A stretch of 64,000 nt of DNA from Sinorhizobium sp. 6-70 (lineage in GTDB: Bacteria; Pseudomonadota; Alphaproteobacteria; Rhizobiales; Rhizobiaceae). The translations under genes and the position numbers were made by a program. The stretch spans positions 82,394-146,393 of the forward strand of contig NZ_JASKLS010000017.1 of assembly GCF_030124375.1 (NCBI RefSeq), in the 5' to 3' direction. Of this stretch, positions 51,736-60,691 are shown in pieces (the stretch's first letter is position 1; each line of letters begins with the position of its first letter). The notes below the pieces were generated by a model that saw nothing but the letters and a program-made list of their open reading frames with translations, was not told where the DNA came from and made no database searches.

Positions 51736-52617
51736 GTGGTGAGGACGAGCGGGGGACGGAGCAAGAGGCTTACAGTCGTTTTGATGATCGCGCCATTCGT
51801 GATCACCTACCTGACGGTTTTCGCCTATCCCGTCTACAAGATGTTCGCCTTGAGCTTCACGAACGCGCCGTTGATCGGCGAAGGTGAGTGGGTCGGTTTC
51901 GACAATTACATCAAGCTGCTCAATCAGAAACTCTTCTATACGTCGGTATGGAACACCGGCTATTTCGTGGTGCTTACTGTTGTACCGAACACGCTGATCG
52001 GGCTCGGCCTCGCGCTCATGGTGGTGCGTCTGAGAGGCTGGTTGCAGAGCTTGGTACTGGTCCTGTTCTTCCTGCCCTACATCCTGCCGGTATCGGTCGT
52101 GACGCAGATCTGGCAATGGGTGCTGGATCAGCAATTTGGTGTCGCTCAATACGCAATCGAATTTTTCACCGGCAAGCGCATCAGCGTTTTTCGTGATCCG
52201 CTATGGGCGATGCCGATGGTGGCGCTGGTCACGGTGTGGTGGACCAACGGCTTCAATCTTCTGCTTTTCATTGCCGGCCTGCGCAACATCCCGGCCGACT
52301 ACTACGAGGCGGCGACGCTTGACGGCGCGACGCGCTGGCAATGTTTTTGCCGTATCACCTGGCCGCTGATCTGGCCTGTCACCGCCCTTGTGCTGACGCT
52401 TCAATTGATCCTGCAGCTCAAGATCTTCGACCAGGTGTATCTGATGACGGAAGGCGGACCGTTCAATTCGACCTACGTGCTGCTCCAGCTCGTCTACCGA
52501 GAGGCTTTCCGTCTCAATCACGGCGGGCTCGGCTCTGCGGTGGCGGTCTTCCTCTTCCTGATCATCGTCAGCGTATCGGTGCTGCAGTACCAGCTTTTGC
52601 GCGTGAGGGAGCGCTGA
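51736..52617 (+). CDS. Sugar ABC transporter permease (MalF type)
   Basis: A 293-residue permease starting with GTG at 51736, with GGAGG before it. Six helices; the EAA motif is in RNIPADYYEAATLDGATRWQCFCRITWPLIWPV. It pairs with the following permease. The N-terminal loop FTNAPLIGEGEWVGFDNYIKLL is typical of CUT1 MalF-type subunits. Confidence 0.92.
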   Translation: MVRTSGGRSKRLTVVLMIAPFVITYLTVFAYPVYKMFALSFTNAPLIGEGEWVGFDNYIKLLNQKLFYTSVWNTGYFVVLTVVPNTLIGLGLALMVVRLRGWLQSLVLVLFFLPYILPVSVVTQIWQWVLDQQFGVAQYAIEFFTGKRISVFRDPLWAMPMVALVTVWWTNGFNLLLFIAGLRNIPADYYEAATLDGATRWQCFCRITWPLIWPVTALVLTLQLILQLKIFDQVYLMTEGGPFNSTYVLLQLVYREAFRLNHGGLGSAVAVFLFLIIVSVSVLQYQLLRVRER

Positions 52618-52620
52618 TCC

Positions 52621-53445
52621 ATGCAACGGAAATCCATCGGCAACATCCTGCTCCTGGTTCTCACGCTTTGCGTTGCCTGCATGTGGGCCTTCCCGATCTA
52701 TTGGGCGGTGATCACTTCGGTGAAACCGGAACAGGAGGTTGTCAGCAAGACGACGTTCATTCCTGACGTCTTCAATTTCTCGGCCTATTACTTCGCCCTG
52801 TTCGAGACCAAGCTCGCCACCTGGTATGTGAACTCGATCGTCACCTCCATCGCCGTCACCGTGGTGGTCATCCTGATCAGCGTGATGTGCGCCTACGCCC
52901 TGTCGCAGATTGTCTTTGCCGGGCGCAGACTGCTCTACGGCATCATTCTCGCGAGCTTCATGGTCCCCTCGCAGGCGCTCGTCGTCTCGCAGTTCGTGCT
53001 GATGCACCGCTTCGGCCTGATCAATAGCTGGGGCGGCATCGTCCTGCCGCAGCTCATCATTCCGGTCGTCGTGATCGTCTACAAACAGTTCTTCGATTCC
53101 GTACCGAAGGAGCTCCGGGAAGCGGCCAAGCTCGACGGCTGCGGCGATTTCCAGATCCTTTTCCGTCTCTATCTGCCGCTGAACTGGGGCATCACCACGG
53201 CGCTCGCCATCATCACCTATATCATGGCCTGGAACGCCTTCCTCTGGCCCTTCCTGGTGACGAGCTCGGAGGAAATGATGACGGTTACGGTCGGGATCAC
53301 CCAGGTCGGCGATGCCTTCGGGGTCAAATACGCCCGTGACATGGCGGTTGCGATCCTCGCGGCAATGCCGGTCGCTGTCGCCTACCTTCTGTTCCAGAAG
53401 CGTGTGACCCAGGCGCTGATGCTGTCGTCCGGGATAAAAGGATGA
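52621..53445 (+). CDS. Sugar ABC transporter permease (MalG type)
   Basis: A 274-residue partner permease 3 bases after the first. The N-terminal MWAFPIYWAVITSVKPEQEVVSKTTFIPDVFNFSAYY and the EAA loop FFDSVPKELREAAKLDGCGDFQILFRLYLPL are CUT1 features. It ends with the typical LSSGIKG. Confidence 0.92.
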   Translation: MQRKSIGNILLLVLTLCVACMWAFPIYWAVITSVKPEQEVVSKTTFIPDVFNFSAYYFALFETKLATWYVNSIVTSIAVTVVVILISVMCAYALSQIVFAGRRLLYGIILASFMVPSQALVVSQFVLMHRFGLINSWGGIVLPQLIIPVVVIVYKQFFDSVPKELREAAKLDGCGDFQILFRLYLPLNWGITTALAIITYIMAWNAFLWPFLVTSSEEMMTVTVGITQVGDAFGVKYARDMAVAILAAMPVAVAYLLFQKRVTQALMLSSGIKG

Positions 53446-53501
53446 AATAGCGCGAGGGGGCATGCCGCTCCCTCGACAGGGAAAACAATGCGACAACCGG
53501 C

Positions 53502-53518
53502 GGATATGCATGATATCA
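53502..53518. promoter_or_regulatory. GATAT-rich site upstream of the ArsR-type gene
   Basis: GGATATG and TGATATC occur 4 bases apart (53502-53517). The elements resemble those of the two earlier palindromes but with another spacing. It lies about 50 bases before the regulator ATG and might serve in autoregulation. Confidence 0.35.
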
Positions 53519-53560
53519 GCAGATCAGCCAGCGCCCGAGCCGGAGTTCCAGTAGCTAAGA

Positions 53561-54481
53561 ATGGAGACGAAACTTTTAACCGTGGATCCGATCAAGGATG
53601 TCGAGGTCGTGCAGGCGCTCGGCTCCGCCACGCGCATCGAAATCCTCAACCTCCTGCGTCTGAAGGGGCCATTGAACGTCAACGACATTGCCGTGCATAT
53701 GGCGATGCCGCAATCGACGGTCGCGACGAACCTCAGGTCGCTCGAGAAAGCCGGGCTGATCCAGACGCACACGATGAAGGCTTCGAAGGGCAACCAGAAG
53801 ATCTGCTCCAGCATCTATGGCGAAATCCTCATCCGGTTCGACAACCGCACCAATCATTCGCCCGATATCGTCACCGTCAGCATGCCGATCGGCCTCTTCA
53901 CCGAATTCGAGGTCGAGGCGCCCTGCGGTCTTTGCTCCGTCAACAATGTGATTGGCATGCTCGACGTCCAGGAAGTCTTCCTCGACCCGCAGCGCATGCA
54001 GGCAGCACTTCTCTGGTTCACGCGCGGCTATGTCGAATACAAATTTCCGAACAATGCCAAGGTCAGCGGCCGGCCGGTCCGCAAGATCGAGTTCTCAGCT
54101 GAGTTGAGTTCCGAGACGCCGGCCACCAACGCCAACTGGCCGTCCGATATCTCCATATGGATAAACGGCGTCAAAGCCGGCTACTGGACATCGCCGGGCG
54201 ACTTCGGCGATCGCCGGGGGATCTATTCGCCGGCGTGGTGGAAGCTCAGCGGCTCGCAATACGGCAAGCTCAAGACCTGGACCATCGACGACCGGGGGAC
54301 CTGGATCGACGGCGCCATGGTGTCGACCCAGACGATCGCATCGCTCGGAATTCCCGATCATCACTCGATCCGGTTTCGCATCGGCATCGATGAAAAGGCC
54401 GAGAATCCCGGTGGGCTGAACATCTTCGGCAAAGGCTTTGGCGACTTCGACCAGGACATCGTGATGACCATTCACTTCTGA
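53561..54481 (+). CDS. ArsR-type winged-helix regulator with a large C-terminal domain
   Basis: A 306-residue protein. The ArsR/HTH_20 domain is at about 10-80 (VVQALGSATRIEILNLLRLKGPLNVNDIAVHMAMPQSTVATNLRSLEKAGLIQTHTM). The remaining 220 residues form a mostly beta domain rich in Trp and Gly (WPSDISIWINGVKAGYWTSPGDFGDRRGIYSPAWWKLSG), which is far larger than in metal-sensing ArsR proteins. This may be a carbohydrate-sensing jelly-roll. It is the last gene of the arabinofuranosidase/importer cluster and is the likely regulator. Confidence 0.82.
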   Translation: METKLLTVDPIKDVEVVQALGSATRIEILNLLRLKGPLNVNDIAVHMAMPQSTVATNLRSLEKAGLIQTHTMKASKGNQKICSSIYGEILIRFDNRTNHSPDIVTVSMPIGLFTEFEVEAPCGLCSVNNVIGMLDVQEVFLDPQRMQAALLWFTRGYVEYKFPNNAKVSGRPVRKIEFSAELSSETPATNANWPSDISIWINGVKAGYWTSPGDFGDRRGIYSPAWWKLSGSQYGKLKTWTIDDRGTWIDGAMVSTQTIASLGIPDHHSIRFRIGIDEKAENPGGLNIFGKGFGDFDQDIVMTIHF

Positions 54482-54542
54482 GCGTCGGAAGCGATGTCTG
54501 ATGGATTGGTCGACGTGCCAACCCGTTCGCGAAGGCTCGCTA

Positions 54543-55601
54543 CTAAAGCACTCGGCCGCGCGCGATAATGGGCCAGGTCGCCCTCGCCTCATTTCCTTCG
54601 ACGATATGAACCGCATCGACCATGTTGGTCACGACGCAGGCGTGGTTCGGGACGATGCGTAGCTTTTGGCCGACCTTCAGGTTGATCGGGCCGTCGGAGA
54701 CCAGCCTGCCGTGCTCTTCCGAAAGCTGGTCGATCCTGACGTCGTCGCGTCCGAGCACATGGCCGTAGCCGGAAAGACCGAGAAGGTCGGAGGTTAGGAC
54801 CTTGCTGCCGGCATCAATGATCGCCCTGTTTTCGGCCGGAACCGAGACGACCGTCGCAAGCACCGTCAGTGCGCAATCGTCCCACGTCGCCACGCCGCGG
54901 GCGACGAGAGAGCGATCGTTGTAGATATAGGTCCCCGGACGGTGTTCGGTCGCGACGGAAGCACCAGCCGCTTCCATCATGTTCGGCGTGCCGCCGGAGG
55001 TGACCGTCGGCACGTCGATGCCGTCCGCTTCGATCAGCCGCTTTGCCTCGCTCATGAAGGCCTGGACGCGCTCCGTTCCGCCAACCGGCGGATAGGTCAT
55101 CAGCCCGCCGAAGTGCAATCCGGGCGCATCGGCTATGCGCCGGGCGAGGCTCGCGGCCTCGGTGGGAGTCGCCACGCCGCAACGATCGGCGCCGGTGTTG
55201 CATTCGACAAGCACGGTCAGAGGTTCGTCTTCGCGTGCGAAACGGCCCGACAGGCCGTCGATGACGGTCCGGTTGTCGGCGACCACGCTGAGCGTGACGC
55301 GTTTGTTGAGTTCCGCGAGACGCGCAAGCTTTTCCGCTCCGAGGATGTTGTAGGTGATCAGCACGTCCTTGATCTGCGTGCTGCCCTCGACCATCGCCTC
55401 GGCCTCGGTGACCTTCTGGCAGGTTATGCCGATCGCTCCGGCTTCGAGCTGCAACTCGGCCATCTGCGGGAGCTTGTGCGTCTTTATGTGCGGCCGCACC
55501 CGAATGCCGTGGCGATCCGCGTAGTCCTGGAACGCGCGGATGTTGCGGCGGGCGATCGCGATGTCGACCAGCACAGCGGGCGTTTCGATCGGCAGGGTCA
55601 T
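54543..55601 (-). CDS. D-threonine aldolase/DSD1-family PLP enzyme
   Basis: A 352-residue fold-type III PLP protein. The PLP lysine is in RVRPHIKTHKLPQMAELQLEAGAIGITCQKVTEAEAM (about residue 40). Later parts include VTSGGTPNMMEAAG and a C-terminal metal-site histidine/cysteine region (PNHACVVTNMVDAVHIVEG). It cleaves D-threonine or a related D-3-hydroxy amino acid, or deaminates D-serine. It is convergent with the ArsR-type gene. The physiological substrate is not clear. Confidence 0.88.
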   Translation of the reverse strand: MTLPIETPAVLVDIAIARRNIRAFQDYADRHGIRVRPHIKTHKLPQMAELQLEAGAIGITCQKVTEAEAMVEGSTQIKDVLITYNILGAEKLARLAELNKRVTLSVVADNRTVIDGLSGRFAREDEPLTVLVECNTGADRCGVATPTEAASLARRIADAPGLHFGGLMTYPPVGGTERVQAFMSEAKRLIEADGIDVPTVTSGGTPNMMEAAGASVATEHRPGTYIYNDRSLVARGVATWDDCALTVLATVVSVPAENRAIIDAGSKVLTSDLLGLSGYGHVLGRDDVRIDQLSEEHGRLVSDGPINLKVGQKLRIVPNHACVVTNMVDAVHIVEGNEARATWPIIARGRVL

Positions 55602-55618
55602 ACGGCAGGTTTCCTTTA

Positions 55619-55756
55619 GAGCAGTTCCAGGAAAGGTGTGTAACGGTTTTCCGTCCGGAATTGCGCGATTTCAAATGATCTACGGCAAATCATGGGTTGT
55701 GGTGAACTTGGAGCAATTCCAGGAAAAGTGTCAAACGGTTTTCCGTTCGGAATGGC
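55619..55756. repeat. Dispersed palindromic repeats, copies 4 and 5
   Basis: Two direct copies (55619-55665 and 55711-55756) share GAGCARTTCCAGGAAA followed by GTGT, then the motif AACGGTTTTCCGT. Their ends are partly complementary, so each can form a hairpin. They lie between the start of the D-threonine aldolase-like gene and the end of the second importer cluster. Same family as copies 1-3. Confidence 0.75.
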
Positions 55757-55785
55757 GTCGTTTCTCGCTCATCCCGAGCCGGTTT

Positions 55786-56871
55786 TCATACAGGCCGCAG
55801 CGACCGGCCGCTCTCGGGATCGAAGAGATGCAGCACCGCCTCATCGAAGGAGAAGAGCTGTTGCGATCCGGCGCCAAAACGCGTGCGCGGCGGAAGGCAG
55901 GCGGTGATCGTCTGTTCGCCGAGCTTTGCCGTCGTGACCAATTCCGGTCCCGTCAGTTCCACGACTTCGACTTGCGCCCTGACGGAGGCGCCCGGTGTAT
56001 CGGTGTTTGCCAGCCGCAGCGCCTCCGGGCGGATGCCGACCTTGACGCGCCGACCCGCCGCCGCGGTACTGGTGAAATCCGCCGGCAGTGGCAGCGTTTC
56101 CTCCGAGCCGACAAGCCTGAGAGCGTTTCCGACAACTTCCGCGTCGAGAATGTTCATCGGCGGCGAACCGACGAAGCCGGCGACGTAGAGCGTTGCCGGC
56201 CGGTCGTAGATTTCCTCCGGCGTCCCGAGCTGTTCGATGCGGCCGTCGCGCATGACGGCGATGCGGGTCGCAAGCGTCATCGCCTCGATCTGGTCATGGG
56301 TCACGTAGACGACGGTCGTCTTCAGCATCTGATGCAGGCGCTTCAGTTCGGTACGCATCTCCATGCGCAGCTTGGCGTCGAGGTTCGACAGCGGCTCGTC
56401 GAAAAGAAAGACCTGCGGATCGCGCACCAGCGCCCGGCCGATCGCAACACGCTGGCGCTGGCCGCCGGAAAGCTGGCTCGGCTTGCGGTCGAGAAGATTT
56501 TCGATCTGAAGAAGCCGAGCCGTATCGCGCACCGCCCTTTCGCGCTCGGCCGCCGGCACCTTGCGCATCTCAAGGCCGAAGCCGATGTTGCGGGCGACGC
56601 TCATGTTCGGATAGAGCGCGTAGGACTGGAACACCATGGCGATGTCCCTGTCCTTGGGATGCAAGCCCAGGATCGAGCGTTCGCCGATCAGGACGTCTCC
56701 GCCGCTTGGCTCCGCAAGCCCGGCGATGATGTTCAAGAGGGTCGACTTGCCGCAACCGGACGAGCCGAGGAGCACCAGGAACTCGCCGCCTTCGAGCGCG
56801 ATGTCGATGCCCCTCAGCGTTTCCACCTCGCCATAGCGCTTGTGGATGTCGCGGATTTCGAGTGCGCTCAT
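55786..56871 (-). CDS. Sugar ABC transporter ATPase (second importer)
   Basis: A 361-residue UgpC-type ATPase with Walker A GSSGCGKS, signature LSGGQRQRVAIGRA, Walker B VFLFDEPLSNLD, and the H-loop VTHDQIEAMTLATR. The C-terminal TOBE domain contains KVGIRPEALRL. It is the last gene of the second importer operon, overlapping the kinase gene by 4 bases. Confidence 0.92.
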   Translation of the reverse strand: MSALEIRDIHKRYGEVETLRGIDIALEGGEFLVLLGSSGCGKSTLLNIIAGLAEPSGGDVLIGERSILGLHPKDRDIAMVFQSYALYPNMSVARNIGFGLEMRKVPAAERERAVRDTARLLQIENLLDRKPSQLSGGQRQRVAIGRALVRDPQVFLFDEPLSNLDAKLRMEMRTELKRLHQMLKTTVVYVTHDQIEAMTLATRIAVMRDGRIEQLGTPEEIYDRPATLYVAGFVGSPPMNILDAEVVGNALRLVGSEETLPLPADFTSTAAAGRRVKVGIRPEALRLANTDTPGASVRAQVEVVELTGPELVTTAKLGEQTITACLPPRTRFGAGSQQLFSFDEAVLHLFDPESGRSLRPV

Positions 56872-57803
56872 TTCCTGGTCTCCTCAAGGAAGGCCGAAAG
56901 GGGTTTGCCATAGCTGCGCGGCAGCGTGGAGATGGCTTCGGATGCGACTGTGACGCCAACCCTGAGACACTGTTCGAGCGGCAAGTCGGTGGCAAGTGCG
57001 GCCAGAAAACCGGCGTTGAAGACATCGCCGGCGCCGATCGTATCGACGACGTCGACGCGAGGCGCTGGAACCGAGAACTGCGCTCCGGTCTGGTCTAGGG
57101 CAAGCGCACCATGGGGCCCGCGCTTGACGACGACGATCGCTTCGGAAGGCATGCGTGCCTTCAGGTGGCGAGCGGCCTCGCCGGGGTCGGTCTCTCCGGT
57201 CAGGGTCGTCGTCTCGACTTCGTTGAAGAGCGCGCAATGGCAGCGTTTCAGCCAGTCGAGAGTCTTGCGCTTGTTCGCCTCGGTCCAGCCGTCGAGCGGC
57301 CAGCCGGTGTCGAGCGCGACCGCAATGTCATGCGCGTCGGCCCAGTCGAAGAACGCGTCATAGGCATGCGTCAGCGCGTCGGTCAGGAATGAGCCGGCGA
57401 GCAGCGCACATCCGCCGTGAAGACGTTCGCCGTCAAGCATCGTGCGCACCGCGTCGAAGCTGAAGAGCGGCAGGTGCCCCCGCGTGGTGAAGAACGTGCG
57501 CTCGCCGTCCGGGTGGGTGATCCCGACCGACAGCGTCGTGCCCACGGCTTCGACCGGCCAGCGCTCGGCGCGTACGCCGAAGGCCTCCTTCAGCCAGGTG
57601 CCGAACTGGTCATTGCCGACATTCGCGGCAATCGCATAGTCGACGCCGAGCGAATCCCAGGCAAGCGCGCTGTTGCCGGCGCAGCCGCCGACGCGCAGCT
57701 CGTCATGATCGACGATAATTTCCGTGCCAGCCTTCGGCCACGGCTCGGCCGGGCCGAGGATCAGGTCGATGTTGGCGTTGCCGATGACTGCAAGCGGGCG
57801 CAT
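56868..57803 (-). CDS. PfkB-family carbohydrate kinase
   Basis: A 311-residue ribokinase-like enzyme from the ATG at 57803 (MRPLAVIGNANIDLILG). The first PfkB signature region is GGCAGNSALAWDSLG; the second is DTIGAGDVFNAGFLAAL at about 258-274, with catalytic Asp in GAGD. It probably phosphorylates the sugar imported by this cluster or a product of the SIS-domain enzyme. It starts 4 bases after the SIS stop. Confidence 0.9.
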   Translation of the reverse strand: MRPLAVIGNANIDLILGPAEPWPKAGTEIIVDHDELRVGGCAGNSALAWDSLGVDYAIAANVGNDQFGTWLKEAFGVRAERWPVEAVGTTLSVGITHPDGERTFFTTRGHLPLFSFDAVRTMLDGERLHGGCALLAGSFLTDALTHAYDAFFDWADAHDIAVALDTGWPLDGWTEANKRKTLDWLKRCHCALFNEVETTTLTGETDPGEAARHLKARMPSEAIVVVKRGPHGALALDQTGAQFSVPAPRVDVVDTIGAGDVFNAGFLAALATDLPLEQCLRVGVTVASEAISTLPRSYGKPLSAFLEETRK

Positions 57804-57807
57804 GGCT

Positions 57808-58827
57808 TCATTCGCTCCGGGTGATCTTGGTGGAGCGCACTGGCGTGCCCGCATTGTCGACGCGCGCATCCGCGAAGGCGAGCATCAGCGACTGCGCGAC
57901 CGGCAGCATGGCAAATAAGGCCGCCAGGCCCGCGGCGCGCCGGAAGCGGATGGTCACCACTCCTTCGACCGGCGGTTCGCCGGAAGCATCGAAGACGATC
58001 ACCGGCGAGCCCGCTTCTGCAGCGGAGGTCGCCATCGCGGCCACGAGACCTGCCGTCGGGTCGCTAGCGCGGAAGAGTACGACCCCGACAGACGGGCCGA
58101 GCATTTCCATCGGGCCGTGGCGAAGCTGTCCGCCTTCGAGCGAGAAGCAGGGAAGGCGCGACAGCTCGGTGAGTCCGAGCCCGATCGCCTCGGCAAGGCC
58201 TTGCAGCCTGCGGCCGGAGGTGACCACGGCGCGCACGACGGCGAGCGCGGCAAGCGCATCGTCGATCGCCGGGGCTTCCGGCTCGCGAAGGGCTTGAAGC
58301 GCGCCGGCCGGATCATCACCGAGGGCGGCAAGGACCGAAAGGTGCAGCGCGAAACTGATCGTCAGACTGCGGGTTGCCGCGAAGGCCTGTTCCGTGCCAC
58401 CGGCGCCGATGAGCGATGGCGCGGTGCGCGCCAGAAACGAATTGCCTTCCAGCGTCAGTCCGAACGTATCGGCGGCGCCGCCGTTGGTCTCCTTGAACCA
58501 GCGCAACACCTCGGCGCTTTCGCCCGATTGTGAGGTGATCAGGACGGTTTTTCCTTCAATGGGTAATGGCTGTCCGAGCTGCTCGGAGAGAGGCAGCGCC
58601 ACGGCCTCGATACCGAACGCTCGGTAGATCGGCTCGACCGCGCGCCCGACGGCATGCGAGCCGCCCATGCCCAACAGGATGAGGCGGCCTGTCGATCGCA
58701 GTGACGCCGCAACTTTCTGCGCGAGGGGTGCCGACCGTTCGAAGGACTCGATGGCGTCTGCGTGCTGGCGCGCCATTTCCTTGTCGATCGCGATGAGCCC
58801 GGCGGAGCGTTCCTTGGAAACCTTCAT
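57808..58827 (-). CDS. SIS-domain protein (glucosamine-6-phosphate deaminase/deglycase type)
   Basis: About 339 residues from the ATG at 58827. Two SIS domains: GRLILLGMGGSHAVGRAVEPIYRAFG (about 47-72) with TSQSGESAEVLRWFKETN (about 97-115), and the second half around RLQGLAEAIGLGLTELSRLPCFSLEGGQLRHGPMEMLG. That last stretch resembles AgaS/FrlB-type aldose-ketose isomerase or deglycase sites. Such proteins act on phosphorylated amino sugars or fructosamines. The start is one of three adjacent ATG codons; the first overlaps the permease stop. Confidence 0.87.
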   Translation of the reverse strand: MKVSKERSAGLIAIDKEMARQHADAIESFERSAPLAQKVAASLRSTGRLILLGMGGSHAVGRAVEPIYRAFGIEAVALPLSEQLGQPLPIEGKTVLITSQSGESAEVLRWFKETNGGAADTFGLTLEGNSFLARTAPSLIGAGGTEQAFAATRSLTISFALHLSVLAALGDDPAGALQALREPEAPAIDDALAALAVVRAVVTSGRRLQGLAEAIGLGLTELSRLPCFSLEGGQLRHGPMEMLGPSVGVVLFRASDPTAGLVAAMATSAAEAGSPVIVFDASGEPPVEGVVTIRFRRAAGLAALFAMLPVAQSLMLAFADARVDNAGTPVRSTKITRSE

Positions 58828-58829
58828 CA

Positions 58830-59675
58830 TCATCCTTTGACGCCGCCGCTTGTGAGCCCGGAAATCAAGGCCCGTTGCATGACGAGACCGATCAGCACCG
58901 GGGGGAGGGCGGCTAGCACACCGGCGGTGGCGATCAATCCGTAATCGGAAACACGGCCGCCGGCGAGATCCGCTATGGCGACGGTAAGCGTCTTGGCGCG
59001 CAGGTCGGAGGTGAAGAGCAGCGCGTAGAAGAATTCGTCCCAGGCGAGCAGAAAGGCAAAGAGCGCGGAGGTCGCCATCACCGGGGCGGCAAGCGGTAGC
59101 GTCAGCAGGCGCAGGATCTGGTCGAGCCGAGCGCCGTCGATCATCGCGGCGCTTTCGATTTCCCTGGGTATGGAATCGAAGCCTGACTTCAGCAACCAGG
59201 TGGTGAAGGGTGCGAGGATGGTGAGATAGACGAGCGCCAGGCCGAAGACGGAGTTGAGCAGGCCGAGATAGGCAAGCCCCATATAGAGCGGCACCGCGAG
59301 CGCCACTGGCGGCAGCATATAGGTGGCGATCACCGCGTAGAGCGACCAGGAGACCGTGGGCGTACGCGAGACCGCCCAGGCGGCGGGAATGGCAACGGCA
59401 ACCGCGGCCAGCGTCGCCATGCCGGCGACCTTCAGGCTGTTGAGCAGCGAGGCGACGAAGGCGGCGCCGGCGCTGTTCTCGATCGTCGAAAGCAGGGCGC
59501 GGTAGCGCGAAAGATCGATCTCGTCCGGCCACCAGTTGAGCGGCTTGGCGGAAAGGTCGGCGGCCGACGAGATGCTCATGACGAAGAGCCAGGCGAGCGG
59601 CGCCAGGATGATGATCGCAAGCAGCAGCGCGCTCAGATAGACGAAGGCGGTGAAGAGCGGGTTCTGGCGTTCCAT
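58830..59675 (-). CDS. Sugar ABC transporter permease (MalG type, second importer)
   Basis: A 281-residue permease. The N-terminus ends in the first helix (VYLSALLLAIIILAPLAWLFVMSISSAADLSAKPLNWWPDEIDLSRY), and the EAA loop is FDSIPREIESAAMIDGARLDQILRLLTLPLAAPV. It ends ALISGLTSGGVKG. Its ATG overlaps the stop of the preceding permease by one base. Confidence 0.92.
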   Translation of the reverse strand: MERQNPLFTAFVYLSALLLAIIILAPLAWLFVMSISSAADLSAKPLNWWPDEIDLSRYRALLSTIENSAGAAFVASLLNSLKVAGMATLAAVAVAIPAAWAVSRTPTVSWSLYAVIATYMLPPVALAVPLYMGLAYLGLLNSVFGLALVYLTILAPFTTWLLKSGFDSIPREIESAAMIDGARLDQILRLLTLPLAAPVMATSALFAFLLAWDEFFYALLFTSDLRAKTLTVAIADLAGGRVSDYGLIATAGVLAALPPVLIGLVMQRALISGLTSGGVKG

Positions 59676-60604
59676 CACGATGCTCCCGCGGCCTTGCGAA
59701 GCAGCGCCGCGTAGGCAACCGCGAGAAGGGTCACGAGCAGCGTGACGATGAGCGCGAGTGAGGCCCCGGAGCCCGCTCGTTGGAAGGAGAAGGCTTCCTG
59801 GTAGACGAGGATCGAGAGCGTGCGCGTGCTGTTTGCCGGTCCGCCGCGCGTCATCACCCAGATGATGTCGAAGACCTTGAACGCCTCGATCGTGCGTAGC
59901 ACCAGCGCCACCAGGAGAGGCCCCGCGAGATAGGGCATGATCACGTAGCGAAAGCGATTGAACGGGCCAGCGCCGTCGACAAGCGCTGCCGCGGTGATGT
60001 CGCGGGGAACGGCCTGAAGCGCTGCGAGCGCGATGAGCGCCACCAGCGGAAAATTCTTCCAGCAATCGGCGACGATCAGTGCAGTGAGAGCCGAGCCAGG
60101 CTCGCCGAGCCAGGAGCGATAGCTGTCGATAAGCCCGAGCTGGGTAAGTGCGGCGTTGAGGGCGCCGTATTCCGGATTGTAGATCAACCGCCACAGCGTC
60201 GCGTTGACAACCGTCGGCAGGGCCCATGGCAGGATCATCAAGGCTCTGAGCGCCGTACGGCCGCGAAATTGCTGGTTGAGCAGCAGCGCGGCGAGCACGC
60301 CGAGCACCATTTCGGCGGCGACGGACACGACCGCAAACCAGGTCGTCGTGATCAGCGCCCGCTGGAAACTCGCCCCGCCGAGCAGTTTAGCGTAGTTGTC
60401 GAGCGCGACGAAACCGCCGGCGGTGCCGACGAGTTTCGCGTCGGTGAAGGAGAGCCGCACCGTGTCGACCAACGGCCATCCGATGACGGCGATCATGACC
60501 ACGAGCAGCGGCAGCATCAAAAGCCACGCGCGTGTTGTTATCCAGGTACCGGGCATCGGATGAGGACCCTTGCGGCCGTCCGGGCCGTTCATGCGATTCA
60601 TCAT
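59675..60604 (-). CDS. Sugar ABC transporter permease (MalF type, second importer)
   Basis: A 309-residue permease with an N-terminal helix LLMLPLLVVMIAVIGWPLVDTVRLSFTD and EAA loop QAVPRDITAAALVDGAGPFNRFRYVIMPYLAGPL. Its start codon lies within a small perfect hairpin (CATGGC-N3-GCCATG, 60602-60616), which may limit its translation relative to the binding protein. Confidence 0.92.
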   Translation of the reverse strand: MMNRMNGPDGRKGPHPMPGTWITTRAWLLMLPLLVVMIAVIGWPLVDTVRLSFTDAKLVGTAGGFVALDNYAKLLGGASFQRALITTTWFAVVSVAAEMVLGVLAALLLNQQFRGRTALRALMILPWALPTVVNATLWRLIYNPEYGALNAALTQLGLIDSYRSWLGEPGSALTALIVADCWKNFPLVALIALAALQAVPRDITAAALVDGAGPFNRFRYVIMPYLAGPLLVALVLRTIEAFKVFDIIWVMTRGGPANSTRTLSILVYQEAFSFQRAGSGASLALIVTLLVTLLAVAYAALLRKAAGAS

Positions 60605-60647
60605 GGCTCGGCCATGCCGAGGATTCGAAGAAGCCGCGGGCTTCGTT

Positions 60648-60680
60648 CACGTTCCGGGCGGGCCGGCCGCCCGGAACGTG
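60648..60680 (-). terminator. Hairpin between binding-protein and permease genes
   Basis: A perfect 14-bp stem, CACGTTCCGGGCGG with CCGCCCGGAACGTG, with a 5-base loop and no T-run. It lies 11 bases after the binding-protein stop. It probably protects the 3' end of the binding-protein message and partly terminates. Confidence 0.75.
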
Positions 60681-60691
60681 ATCTGGCGTAC

